NCBI GenBank assembly: GCA_964633205.1
Contig: CAZWFN010000048.1
Location: 1 to 39,656 of the forward strand
Length of the DNA: 39,656 nucleotides
From: CAYVQE01 sp964633205
GTDB taxonomy: Bacteria; Myxococcota; B64-G9
Direction: 5' to 3'
The notes under the pieces were generated by a model. The model was given only the letters and a program-made list of their open reading frames with translations, did no database searches and was not told where the DNA came from. Of the stretch, positions 1 through 8,800 are shown one piece after another. Position 1 is the stretch's first letter; the number at the start of each line of letters is the position of its first letter. A program made the translations under genes and the position numbers.

Positions 1-2455
1 CGTCCTCGGGCCCGTCGCAGACCGCATTGCCGCAGCTGGTCCAGCAATCGGCCGGACAATCGGCCACCGTCTCGCCCCCGTTGCAGCAGCCGTCGCCGCA
101 GCGCGAGCCGCAGTCGCGCAGGCAGGTGCAGCCGTCCTCGCCCCCGGCCGCCGCGCAGTCGCCGTCGCCGCAGCTGGCCGGGCAATCGGCCTCGCAGGAT
201 GCATTGTCCTCGCCGCTGCCGCAGCAGCCGTCGCCGCAACCGGCGCCGCAATCGGCCGGACAGCTGCAGCCGTCCTCGCCGTCGCCCAGACAGCACAGCC
301 CGTCGCCGCAGAAGCCGCCGCCGCAGTCCTGCGGGCAGGTGCAGCTGTCCTCGTCCCCGTCGCAGGTTCCGTCGGGACAGCCCGCCTGGCAGTCGTCCGG
401 ACAGGTCTGCGCGTCCTCGTCGCCGTTGCAGCAGCCGTCGCCGCACAGGGTGCCGCAGTCGTCGCTGCAGTTGCAGGTGTTCTCGTCCCCGCCGCAGCAG
501 CCGTCGCCGCAGCTGGTGGCCCCGCAGTCGGCGGGGCAGCTGCAGGCGTCCTCGGTCTCGCTGCAGCAAGCATCGCCGCAGACGTCGGCGCAGTCGAGGG
601 CGCAGTCGCAGAAGTTCTCGGACCCGGTGCAGCAACCATCGCCGCAGTCGCTGCCGCAGTCTTCGCTGCACGAGCAGCTGTCCTCGTCGCCGTTGCAGGC
701 GCCGTCGCCACACGAGCTGCCGCAGTCCTGCGGGCAGCTTACCGTTGTCTCGGCGCCGTTGCAGCAGCCGTCGCCGCAATCGGTGCCGCAGTCATCGACG
801 CAGCTGCAGCTGTCCTCGCCCGCCTCCGCACAGCAGATGCCGTCGCCGCAGGTGCCGGCGCCGCAGTCGTCCGGGCAGGTACACGGATCCTCGTCGTCGC
901 CGCAGCAGCCGTCGCCGCAGCTCGTCTGGCCGCAGTCGCTCGGGCAGGAGCACGGGGTCTCGGCCCCGCCGCAGCAGCCGTCGCCGCAGAAAGTGGCGCC
1001 GCAGTCTTCCGGGCAATTGCAGGCATCCTCGCCCTGGTCGGCACAGCACACCCCGTCGCCGCACTGGCTCTGGCCGCAGTCGTCGGGGCAGGTGCATGGG
1101 TTCTCGCTGGCCGAACAGTGGCCGTCCGGGCAGACCGCAGCGCAGTCGTCCGGGCAGCTTTCGCCGGTCTCGCCGGCGTCGGCGCAGCAGATGCCGTCGC
1201 CGCAGCTGCTGGCGCCGCAGTCGGTCGGGCAGGTACAGGGATCCTCGTCGTCGGCCGCACAGCAGATCCCGTCGCCGCAGACGCCCGCATTGCAATCCTG
1301 CGGGCAGGTGCAGGCGTTCTCGCCGGCGTCCGGACAACACAGGCCGTCGCCGCAGCTGGTGGCCCCGCAATCGTCCGGGCAGCTGCAGGCATCCTCGCCG
1401 GTTCCGGCGCAGCACACCCCATCGCCGCAGGCGCTGGCCCCGCAGTCGTCCGGGCAGTTACAGGCATTCTCGCCTTCACCCGCACAGCAGTAGCCGTCGC
1501 CGCAGCTGTTGGCCCCGCAGTCGGCGGCGCAGCTACACGGGGTCTCGCCGGCCGCTTCGCAGCAGATGCCGTCCGGGCAGGCGCCGGCCCCGCAGTCCAG
1601 CTCGCAGGAACAGGCGTTCTCGCCCGCGGCGGCACAGCACACCCCGTCGCCGCAGGCGCTGGCGCCGCAGTCGCCCGGGCAGGTACAGGGGTCCTCGCCC
1701 CCCTCGGCACAGCAGTTGCCGTCGCCGCAGAAGGCCCGCTGGCAGTCCTCGGGGCAGGTGCAGACATCCTCGCCGGCGCTGCAGCGCCCGTCCGGGCAGA
1801 CGGCCACACAATCGTCGGGGCAGCTCTCCGGGTCCTCGCCGGTGGCGGCGCAGCACAGCCCATCGCCGCAGAAGCCGCTGCCGCAGTCTTCGGGGCAGGT
1901 GCACAGGTTTTCGCCCTGGGCGGCGCAGCATACCTCGTCGCCGCAGGCGCTCTGGCCGCAGTCGCCGGCGCAGGTGCAGGGGTTCTCGCCCGTGCGCGGG
2001 CAGCACAGCCCGTCGCCGCAGTAGCCCGTGCCGCAGTCGAGGGTACAGCTGCACTTGTCCTCGCCCGCATCACGGCAGCACAGGCCGTCGCCGCAGACCG
2101 GCTGGCCGCAGTCGTCTGGACAGTTGCAGACGTTTTCCCCGTCCAGGCAGGCGCCATCACCGCAGCCCGCGGCGCAATCGGCGGGGCAGGTCGCGGCCGT
2201 CTCACCCTTGTCGGCGCAGCAGATGCCGTTGCCGCAGCTCTCCATGCCGCAGTCGTAGGTGCAGCTGCAGGTGTCCTCGCCCTGCTCCACACAGCAGATG
2301 CCGTCACCGCAGCTGCTGGCGCCGCAGTCGTCGGAGCAGCTGCAGGCGTTCTCGCCGCCGCCGTGGCAACAATTGCCGTCGCCGCATTCGGCGCTGGTAC
2401 AATCGGCGGGACAGCTGCAAACGTCCTCGCCCGCATCGCAAGTGCCGTCGCCACA
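1..2455 (-). repeat. About 35 tandem Cys-rich coding repeats
   Basis: On the minus strand, units of about 66-75 bp encode 22-25 residues each, with the core CGDG, a CC pair in most units, GED or GEN, and CPxDC. A minority begin CPDG and lack the CC pair. Units differ at many positions but keep every Cys, so this is an old, selected protein repeat and not a recent identical tandem expansion. The array continues past the left edge. Confidence 0.9.
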
Positions 2456-3013
2456 GCGCCAGCACGCGCTCGGCTCGCCGGCGCATTCCCAGTCCGGCTC
2501 GACCGCACAATCCGCACTGCAGCCGTCGCCGTCCGCGTCGTTGTGGTCGTCGCATTCCTCGATGCCGGCGCGCACCACACCGTCGCCGCACACCGCCGGC
2601 GCGCCCAGCGTTGTGCTGGCCGCGACCAGCTCGCCGCGAACCAGGTCCACCGGCAGCACCGCGGTCGCCGTCACCGCGCCCTGGGCCAATCCATCCACCC
2701 GCACGGACACGGTCTGCCCGCCCAGATCGTCGGCCACCACGATCACGACCCGCTCGCCCTCGGGGGCCAGGGGCCGCGGTGTCGCGGGCGACTGGCCCGG
2801 CCCGAACACCCGTTCACCGTCCAGGTGCCCGGTGACCAGCAGCTGGTCCAGCTCGGTCTCGGCGGCGAACTCGACCGTCAGCTCGATCCCGGTCAGTCCG
2901 GACTGAACCACGGTGTCGCTGCAGCCGCCGTGGGCAGCGAGCAGCAACAGCAGCGCCGGGACCGCGCCGGCGCGCAGCCGCGCCCCGGCCTTCCACGCGC
3001 ATCGGGCTTTCAT
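1..3013 (-). CDS. Giant exported Cys-rich repeat protein, C-terminus outside the window
   Basis: The frame starting at ATG 3013 is open without a stop to base 1, so at least 1004 residues are present and the gene continues to the left. Residues 1-31 look like a signal peptide or lipoprotein leader (LLLLLAAHGGC, a weak lipobox). Residues about 32-140 are a beta-rich, Cys-free domain. One myxobacterial-type disulfide repeat follows at about 142-170 (CGDGVV...EECDDHNDADGDGC). From residue 187 there are about 35 units of the form CGDG-x-CC-x(3)-GE-D/N-x-C-x-CP-x-DC. An AGGGGG ribosome site lies 8 bases upstream. The start is one base after the TPR gene's stop, which implies translational coupling. 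By family this is probably a disulfide-rigid surface or secreted protein. Its ligand and function are unknown. I am sure of the frame: all other frames across this region are Arg/Ala/Ser-rich shadows. Confidence 0.9.
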   Translation of the reverse strand, partial: MKARCAWKAGARLRAGAVPALLLLLAAHGGCSDTVVQSGLTGIELTVEFAAETELDQLLVTGHLDGERVFGPGQSPATPRPLAPEGERVVIVVADDLGGQTVSVRVDGLAQGAVTATAVLPVDLVRGELVAASTTLGAPAVCGDGVVRAGIEECDDHNDADGDGCSADCAVEPDWECAGEPSACWRCGDGTCDAGEDVCSCPADCTSAECGDGNCCHGGGENACSCSDDCGASSCGDGICCVEQGEDTCSCTYDCGMESCGNGICCADKGETAATCPADCAAGCGDGACLDGENVCNCPDDCGQPVCGDGLCCRDAGEDKCSCTLDCGTGYCGDGLCCPRTGENPCTCAGDCGQSACGDEVCCAAQGENLCTCPEDCGSGFCGDGLCCAATGEDPESCPDDCVAVCPDGRCSAGEDVCTCPEDCQRAFCGDGNCCAEGGEDPCTCPGDCGASACGDGVCCAAAGENACSCELDCGAGACPDGICCEAAGETPCSCAADCGANSCGDGYCCAGEGENACNCPDDCGASACGDGVCCAGTGEDACSCPDDCGATSCGDGLCCPDAGENACTCPQDCNAGVCGDGICCAADDEDPCTCPTDCGASSCGDGICCADAGETGESCPDDCAAVCPDGHCSASENPCTCPDDCGQSQCGDGVCCADQGEDACNCPEDCGATFCGDGCCGGAETPCSCPSDCGQTSCGDGCCGDDEDPCTCPDDCGAGTCGDGICCAEAGEDSCSCVDDCGTDCGDGCCNGAETTVSCPQDCGSSCGDGACNGDEDSCSCSEDCGSDCGDGCCTGSENFCDCALDCADVCGDACCSETEDACSCPADCGATSCGDGCCGGDENTCNCSDDCGTLCGDGCCNGDEDAQTCPDDCQAGCPDGTCDGDEDSCTCPQDCGGGFCGDGLCCLGDGEDGCSCPADCGAGCGDGCCGSGEDNASCEADCPASCGDGDCAAAGGEDGCTCLRDCGSRCGDGCCNGGETVADCPADCWTSCGNAVCDGPED

Positions 3014-3014
3014 C

Positions 3015-3713
3015 TCAGGGCCCCCTGAAGTCCAGGGTGTCGACCGTGCCCGACGGCAGCACCCGGTCGTCACCCGCGGTCACGGCGTAGATGGTACCGC
3101 CGGCCGCGGCCGCCACCGCGCCACCGACGATGGTCCAGAACCACCAGGTCTCGTAGAAAGCCGTCGTTTCCGGCTCGACCGCGGCCGGCTGGGCCCGGGC
3201 GGCTGCGGCCGCCCGGGCGGCGGCCTCGCGCCGAGCCTGCTCCCGGCGCTGGCGTTCCTGCTCGCGCCGGCGCTGCTCCTCGCGTTGGCGGGCCAGGGCC
3301 TGCTGCCGCCGGCGCTCCTCCTCCCGCTTGCGCGCCAGCTCCTCCTGGCGGCGCTGCTCGGCCTGCTGGGCGGTCAGCTTGCGCCGTACGACCTCCAGCA
3401 GCTTTTTCACCTGGTGCCGGTTGCGGACCCGGGGATTCTCGCGCAGGTAGCCCTCGTAGAAGAAGATGGCCCGCTCGTAGTTCTCCAGCTCGCGGTGGCA
3501 CTGGCCGATGTTGAACAGAAAGCCCGGCAGGGCCACCAGCTCGTAGGCCCGCGAGTACTCCGCGAGCGCCTTCTCGAACCGGCCCAGCTTGTAATGCATG
3601 TGACCTTGCTTGAAGTGCTTTTTGGCCTCTTGCCGCGGACCAGCCGCGGCCGGGGCGGCCACCAGGGCCGCGCATACCAGCGCCGTGAAAACCGCATGGA
3701 ACGCGAGTCGCAT
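3015..3713 (-). CDS. Exported TPR/coiled-coil membrane protein
   Basis: 232 residues. Residues 1-25 form a signal peptide ending near AAAG. Residues about 28-95 form two TPR-like helical hairpins (EAKKHFKQGHMHYKLGRF and LFNIGQCHRELENYERA). Residues about 115-170 are a highly charged Gln/Glu/Arg coiled coil. A hydrophobic span at about 191-212 follows the aromatic stretch FYETWWFW, and the last 20 residues are a short tail. This TPR, basic coiled coil and Trp-led anchor layout is common in Myxococcota next to Ser/Thr kinases. A GAGGAGG ribosome site sits 8 bases before the ATG. It lies 27 bases after the kinase gene and its stop is one base before the Cys-rich gene, so the three form an operon. 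It probably acts as a periplasmic scaffold; no partner can be named from sequence. Confidence 0.85.
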   Translation of the reverse strand: MRLAFHAVFTALVCAALVAAPAAAGPRQEAKKHFKQGHMHYKLGRFEKALAEYSRAYELVALPGFLFNIGQCHRELENYERAIFFYEGYLRENPRVRNRHQVKKLLEVVRRKLTAQQAEQRRQEELARKREEERRRQQALARQREEQRRREQERQRREQARREAAARAAAAARAQPAAVEPETTAFYETWWFWTIVGGAVAAAAGGTIYAVTAGDDRVLPSGTVDTLDFRGP

Positions 3714-3740
3714 GGTTGTGGGCCTCCTCGTTCGGAGCCG

Positions 3741-5432
3741 CTACTCGGCAAAGGGATCCACGACCCCGCGCAGATCCAGCTCGGGCGACTTGCCCTCGGC
3801 GGGCGGCTTTTCTTCGTCTTTCTCGTCCCGCTTGGGCTTGTCGGCCAGCTTCCGGCCCGCGGCCTTCTTCGACCCGACCTTGGTCTTGGCAGCCTGAGGC
3901 CCGGCCTGGGCCGCTCGCCCGGCCCGCGCCTTCTTGCCCGCCCAGCGGCGCCGGCGGGCCTTTCCCGGCTGGGCTTTGCGCCGCCGCCGGGCGCGGCGTT
4001 TCTCTAGGGTCGCCTCGACCAGCGCATCCTCGGCCAGCGATATCTGCCGGCGTTCGCCCCGGTAGCCGTCGAGCTGGAACTCGAAGACCACCTCCCGGGA
4101 GGAACGCTCGAGCGAGATCTCGAACGGGGTGACGCCGAGCGGCTCGTTCGCGCCGGGCTTGCGCACCTCGGCCCCGGACGGTTGCGAGTCGAAGGCCAGC
4201 TCCACTTGCGGCGGCTCGAGGGGCGGCGGGTCTTGTTCGGCAGGCTCGACAGCCGGGCTCTCGGGTTCCGGCTCCGACACGACGGTCCCCGCCGGATCCA
4301 CGTCCGGTGCCACGGTAGCGTCGGTCGAGTGCAGCTGCAGCCCGATGCCGATCGCCCCGGCGACCAGCAGCAGGCCGATCACCACCAGCGCCGCCAGCCG
4401 CCGCCGGGGCCGGCGCACCGGCGCAGTCGGCTCCACGAAGGACTCGAGCTGCACCGACTCGGCCCGGCCGATCGAACGCAGCTGCTGGCCGATCTCGGCC
4501 ATGCTCTGGGGCCGCTTCTGGGCGTCCTTCTCCAGGCAGTGGAGGATCAGGTTCTCGAGCGCGCGCGGCAAGCGCAGCGCCCTGTCCTTGAGCTTGCTCG
4601 GCTTGACCGGCTTGACGGTCAGGTGCTTGATGACCAGCTCGCCGAAGGACTTGGCGGTGAACGGCTTGGCCCCGGTGAGCATCTCGTAGAGAATGATGCC
4701 GAAGGCGTAGATGTCGGTGCGGTAATCGACCTTGCCACCGCTGGCCTGCTCCGGCGACATGTACTCCGGGGTGCCCAGAATGGCGCCCTCGGCGGTCTTG
4801 TGCAGCGACTGGCCGTCCGGTTGCTCGACCAGCTTGGCCACGCCGAAGTCCAGCAGCTTGACGAAATCGCGCTGGCCGCCGCGCTCGATGAGGAAGATGT
4901 TCTCGGTCTTCAGATCGCGGTGCACCACGCCGGCGTCGTGCACCGCCGCCAGGGCATCGGCCACCTGGACGGCGATACCCAGCGTCCGCGGCACGGGCAG
5001 GGCCCCCTCCTGCAGGATGACGTCGCGCAGGCTCCGGCCCTCCAGCAACTCCATGATGTAATAGTTTTCCCCGCCCTCTTCCTCGATGAAGTCGGTGATG
5101 TCGACGATGTTGTCGTTCTTGATCTGGTTGACCGCCCGGGCTTCCTGGAAAAAGCGCTTGACCGCACCGGGCTTGTCCGCGAACTCGGAGCGCAGGGTCT
5201 TGATCGCCACCCGGCGGCCGAGCCGAGTGTGCTCGGCGATGTAGACCCGGCCCATGCCCCCTTCGCCCAGCAGTTGCAGCAGCCGGTAGGAGCCCAGAAC
5301 CGTGCCGGCCTCGAGCTCGGCGCTCTGGCTGCCGTCGGATACCGAGTCCACCCCCGTCAGCCGGGTGCCGTCGAGGCTGCAGTACGACACGTCGTTGGCG
5401 TGCAACTTGCCGCATTTGGGGCACTGCCTCAT
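3741..5432 (-). CDS. Membrane Ser/Thr protein kinase with N-terminal zinc ribbon and PEGA domain
   Basis: 563 residues from ATG 5432, which has a GGGGAG ribosome site; the frame is open further upstream but that part looks non-coding. The N-terminus is a degenerate zinc ribbon (C4, C7, C18; DG replaces the fourth Cys). The kinase domain spans about 48-320 with the Gly loop GEGGMGRV, Lys78 in VAIK, HRDLKTEN at 171-178, DFG at 195-197 and GTPEYMSPEQ at 220-229, so all catalytic elements are intact. A transmembrane helix lies at about 346-367. It is followed by an acidic Pro-rich linker, a PEGA domain at about 410-478 and a long Lys/Arg-rich tail. The kinase is cytoplasmic and PEGA lies outside the membrane. 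It phosphorylates unknown proteins. As first gene of the operon it may regulate display or export of the TPR and Cys-rich proteins, which is inference. Confidence 0.95.
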   Translation of the reverse strand: MRQCPKCGKLHANDVSYCSLDGTRLTGVDSVSDGSQSAELEAGTVLGSYRLLQLLGEGGMGRVYIAEHTRLGRRVAIKTLRSEFADKPGAVKRFFQEARAVNQIKNDNIVDITDFIEEEGGENYYIMELLEGRSLRDVILQEGALPVPRTLGIAVQVADALAAVHDAGVVHRDLKTENIFLIERGGQRDFVKLLDFGVAKLVEQPDGQSLHKTAEGAILGTPEYMSPEQASGGKVDYRTDIYAFGIILYEMLTGAKPFTAKSFGELVIKHLTVKPVKPSKLKDRALRLPRALENLILHCLEKDAQKRPQSMAEIGQQLRSIGRAESVQLESFVEPTAPVRRPRRRLAALVVIGLLLVAGAIGIGLQLHSTDATVAPDVDPAGTVVSEPEPESPAVEPAEQDPPPLEPPQVELAFDSQPSGAEVRKPGANEPLGVTPFEISLERSSREVVFEFQLDGYRGERRQISLAEDALVEATLEKRRARRRRKAQPGKARRRRWAGKKARAGRAAQAGPQAAKTKVGSKKAAGRKLADKPKRDEKDEEKPPAEGKSPELDLRGVVDPFAE

Positions 5433-5594
5433 CAATGCGCTCCCCGGACAAGCGCCGGTGAACGAAACACCGGCCCGGCGACCACCCGCGGTGGACCGCC
5501 TGGATGCCAAAACCCCTCCTGGCTTGAGGGATTCTATCTTGACCGCCGCTGCGGATCCAGTCGAAATTTCAGCAAACTGGCTCGCGTCAATCCC

Positions 5595-5633
5595 CAGTAG
5601 AGGGGACAGCAGTAGAGGAGCAGTAGAGGGGAC
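5595..5633. repeat. Three short CAGTAGAGG direct repeats
   Basis: CAGTAGAGGGGAC occurs at 5595-5607 and 5621-5633, with a shorter copy CAGTAGAGGA at 5610-5619, about 160-200 bases upstream of the kinase start. It may be a regulator-binding cluster or a remnant of a dispersed repeat; nothing else supports a role. Confidence 0.5.
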
Positions 5634-5682
5634 GGAGTCCACTTGTCGCGGCTGCCGATCCCTGCTCAGGGCATGTCAATAG

Positions 5683-5699
5683 CGTATCCAAAAGATACG
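5683..5699. promoter_or_regulatory. Inverted repeat CGTATC-CAAAA-GATACG
   Basis: Perfect six-base arms with a five-base centre, in an A+T-richer patch about 250 bases upstream of the kinase start and 115 bases past the pump gene stop. It could be an operator. The stem is too weak and too far from a U-tract to be a clear terminator. Confidence 0.3.
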
Positions 5700-5765
5700 A
5701 TAGCGACAGGATGAATCAGGAGGAGCCAGGAGCACGCTTCAGCCTGGCTCAGCCCGAGCAGGCGC

Positions 5766-5856
5766 GATCGGCGAAGAACGCCCGCTCGGCCGGGCCCCGC
5801 GGCGGGCCGCAGGCTCACTCCGGACAGCTTTGATCGGCGAAGACCGCCCGCTCGGC
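5766..5856 (-). repeat. Direct repeat duplicating the 3' end of the pump gene
   Basis: Bases 5832-5856 (inside the pump gene) and 5766-5790 (after its stop) match over 25 bases with one mismatch. The offset is 66 bases, exactly 22 codons. Weaker similarity continues through both in-frame stops: the gene ends AERAVFADQSCPE-stop-A and the downstream copy reads AERAFFADRACSG-stop-A. Confidence 0.8.
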
Positions 5857-8800
5857 GGCGCGGCGGCCGAGGGTCCACAGCAGGGCCGGGCGCAACAGGA
5901 ACTCGAACAGGGTGGAGGTGAGCAGACCGCCGACGACCACCACCGCCACCGGGTGCAGGATCTCGCGGCCGGCCTCGCCGGCGGCCAGCACCAGCGGCAG
6001 CAGGCCCATGCCGGTGGTCAGCGCGGTCATCACCACCGGCGCGGCCCGCTCGCGGCCGGCGCGGATGATCAACTCCGCCTCCAGCGGCCGGGCCCCGCGG
6101 CGCATCAGGTTCAGGGCGTGGGCGATCAGCAGGATGCCGTTGCGGGTGGCGATGCCGGCCAGCGAGACGAAGCCCACCAGGGCGGCCACGCTGAAGGGCA
6201 GCCCGGCGATGCCCAGCGCGGCCACCCCGCCGACGAAGGCCACCGGCACGCAGGTCAGCACCTGCAGCGCCAGGTTGAGCGAGCGGAACTGGCCCACCAG
6301 GATCAGGATCATGCCGGCCAGAGACAGCAGCGACAGCCAGGCCACCAGCCGGGTGGCCCGGCGCTGGGCGGCGAACTGGCCCGCGACCCGCAGCGCGTAG
6401 CCGGCCGGCAGCCCGGCCCGCAGCGGCGCCAGGGCCCGGCGGATGTCGGCCACCACCGCGCCTACCGGCCGGCCGTGGGCGTTGCAGGCCACCGCGATGC
6501 GCCGCTGCAGCCCATCGCGGCGGATGGCGTTGGGCCCGTAACCGATGCCCACCGCGGCCACGTCGCCCAGCCGGGTCCAGCCGCCGGCCGGCAGTCGTAC
6601 GGGCAAGCGGCGCAACTTCTCGGCCGAGTCGCGATGCGCCGGCTGCAGCCGCACGAACAGGTCGCGCACCCGCTCGCCCCGCAGCACCCGGCCGACCACC
6701 TTGCCGCCCAGGGCGATCTCCAGCCGCTCGGCCATGGCGCCCGGCCGCAGGCCCAGCTCGGCCAGCCGCTCGTGCAGCAGCCGCACGTGGAGTTGGGGCA
6801 GCAGCACCTGGGGCTCGACCGCCAGATCGACCACCCCGGCCACCCGGCGCATCCGCTCCGCCGCCCGGCGGGCCGCAGCGCGCAGCTGGTCCAGCTCGGG
6901 CCCGGACAGCTTGACCGCGATTTCGGCCTGCACCCCGGTCAACAGGTGATCGATGCGATGGGCCAGCGGCTGGCCCACGGTGACCACCACCCCGGCCAGG
7001 TTGCGCAAGCGATGGCGCACCCGCTGCAACATCTGTTCGCGGCTGAGGCCGATCTCCGGGTCCAGGTTGAGCATCAGGTGCGAGATGGTCACCGGCGGGG
7101 CGTGCTCGTCGTGGCGGCCGCGGCCGGTGTAGCGGTGGATCGAGCGCACCCCGTCCAGCCCATCCAGCCGGCCCTCGGCCGCGGCGGCCAGCCGCTCCGA
7201 CTCGGCCAACGAGGTGCCCGGTGCGGCGCGCACCATCACCAGCACGGTGCCCTCGTCGAAGGCCGGCAGAAACTGGCTGCCGAGCCGCAGCGCGCCGAGC
7301 GCGGTGGCGGCCACCAGCAGCCCGCTGCCGGCCAGCACCCAGCGCCGCCGGCGCAGCGCCAGGCCGATCAGCCAGCCGGCCGCCGCCTGCAAGCCCCGCA
7401 GCACCGGCGGCGGCCGCAGCGGCTGGCGCGCGCGCTGCAAACCGCGGCCGCCCAGCAGCATCACCGCCAGCACCGGCGTGACCGACAGCGAGATGACCAT
7501 GGAGGCCAGCAGCGCCACCACGTAAGCCCCGGACAGGGGCGCGAACAGACGACCCTCGATGCCGCTCAGGGCGAACAGGGGCAGAAAAACCAGCACCACC
7601 ACCGCGGTGCCGGCCAGGATGGGCCCGCGCACCTCGCTGGAGGCCTCGGCCACCTGGCAGCTCAGCCAGTCCGGGCCGCCGGCGGTGGGCTGGTCGATCT
7701 CCGGCGGCCGCGCCCCGCGCAGCCGGCGGATGACGTTTTCGACCCCCACGATGGCGTCGTCGACCAGCTCGCCGACGGCGATGGCCAACCCGCCCAGGGT
7801 CATGGTGTTCAGGGTCAGGTCGAAGGCCCAGAACAGCAGGCCGGCGCTGGCGAACGACAGCGGCAGGGCCAGCAGGGTGATCAGCGCAGCGCGCAGGTGG
7901 AACAGAAAGACCAGCAGCACGATGACCACCAGCAGCGCCCCGTCGCGCAGGGCCTCGACCACGTTGTCCACCCCGCGCTGCAAAAAGGTGGCCTGGCGGA
8001 ACAGATCGGCCCGCAGCTCCGCGCCCGCGGGCAGCTCGGCCCGCAGCGCCTCGACTTCGGCCTCCAGCGCGGCGGTCAGCTCCAGGGTGTCGGCCGCCGG
8101 CTGCTTGAACACCGACAGCACCACGCCGGCTTGGCCGTCGATCGCGGCCGCGCCGCGGGCGAAGGCGGCGGCCAGCTCGGCCCGGCCCACATCGCGCAAG
8201 CGCACCGGCCGCCGGCGCTCACCGGCCACCACGGTGCGGGCCAGGTCGGCCCGGTCGTGGATGCGGCCCAGGTTGCGCACCTGCTGCTCGCGGTCGCCCT
8301 GGACCAGAAAACCGCCGCTGGTGTTGCGGCTGGCGCCGGCCAGCGCCCGGGCCACCTGCAGCAGGTCGACGCCGTGGCGCAGCAGCAGATCCGGGTCCAG
8401 CAAGGCCTTGAGCTGCGGCCGGCCGCGGCCGATCAGCACCACCTGGCTGACGCCGGGTACGGCCAGCAGGCGCCGGCGTACCGTCCACTCGGCCAGATCG
8501 TGCAGGCCGAGCTGGTCGACGGTGCCGTCCGGGCTGACCAGGCCCAGATCCAGCACCTGACCGGTGACCGAGGAGATGGGCGCCATCTCGGGCACCACCC
8601 CGGCCGGCAGGTTCTCGCCCGCCAGCAGCAGCCGCTCGGCGACCACCTGGCGGTCGCGGTACAGGTCGGTGCGCCAGCCGAACTCGACGCGCACCAGGGC
8701 CAGCCCGTCGTGCGACCAGGAACGGATCTGTTCGGCACCGGCGGCGCCGGCCAGCGCCGCCTCCAGCGGCCGGGTGACCAGGGTCTCGACCTCCTCAGGG

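Larger units (their letters stand above)
5433..5814. other. Intergenic region between pump gene and kinase gene
   Basis: 382 bases hold the end of the efflux operon and the upstream region of the kinase gene. They contain a degenerate copy of the pump gene's 3' end (5766-5790), a six-base-arm inverted repeat (5683-5699), three copies of a CAGTAGAGG motif (5595-5633), and a CCACC-CGC-GGTGG palindrome at 5482-5494. I see no convincing -35/-10 pair and no U-tract terminator. Confidence 0.5.

Noticed and set aside
1..2455. Array resembling CRISPR or non-coding tandem repeats
   Set aside because: No constant repeat and variable spacer of equal size; the periodicity is explained by the coding Cys units.
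739..2580. 613-codon Ala/Thr-rich minus-strand frame in the left region
   Set aside because: It is an out-of-frame reading of the Cys-rich repeats; the frame from ATG 3013 gives the regular CGDG...CPxDC pattern throughout.
5666..5878. 70-codon minus-strand open frame over the end of the pump gene
   Set aside because: It lies in another frame across the pump's C-terminus and the duplicated segment, Arg-rich with no ribosome site.
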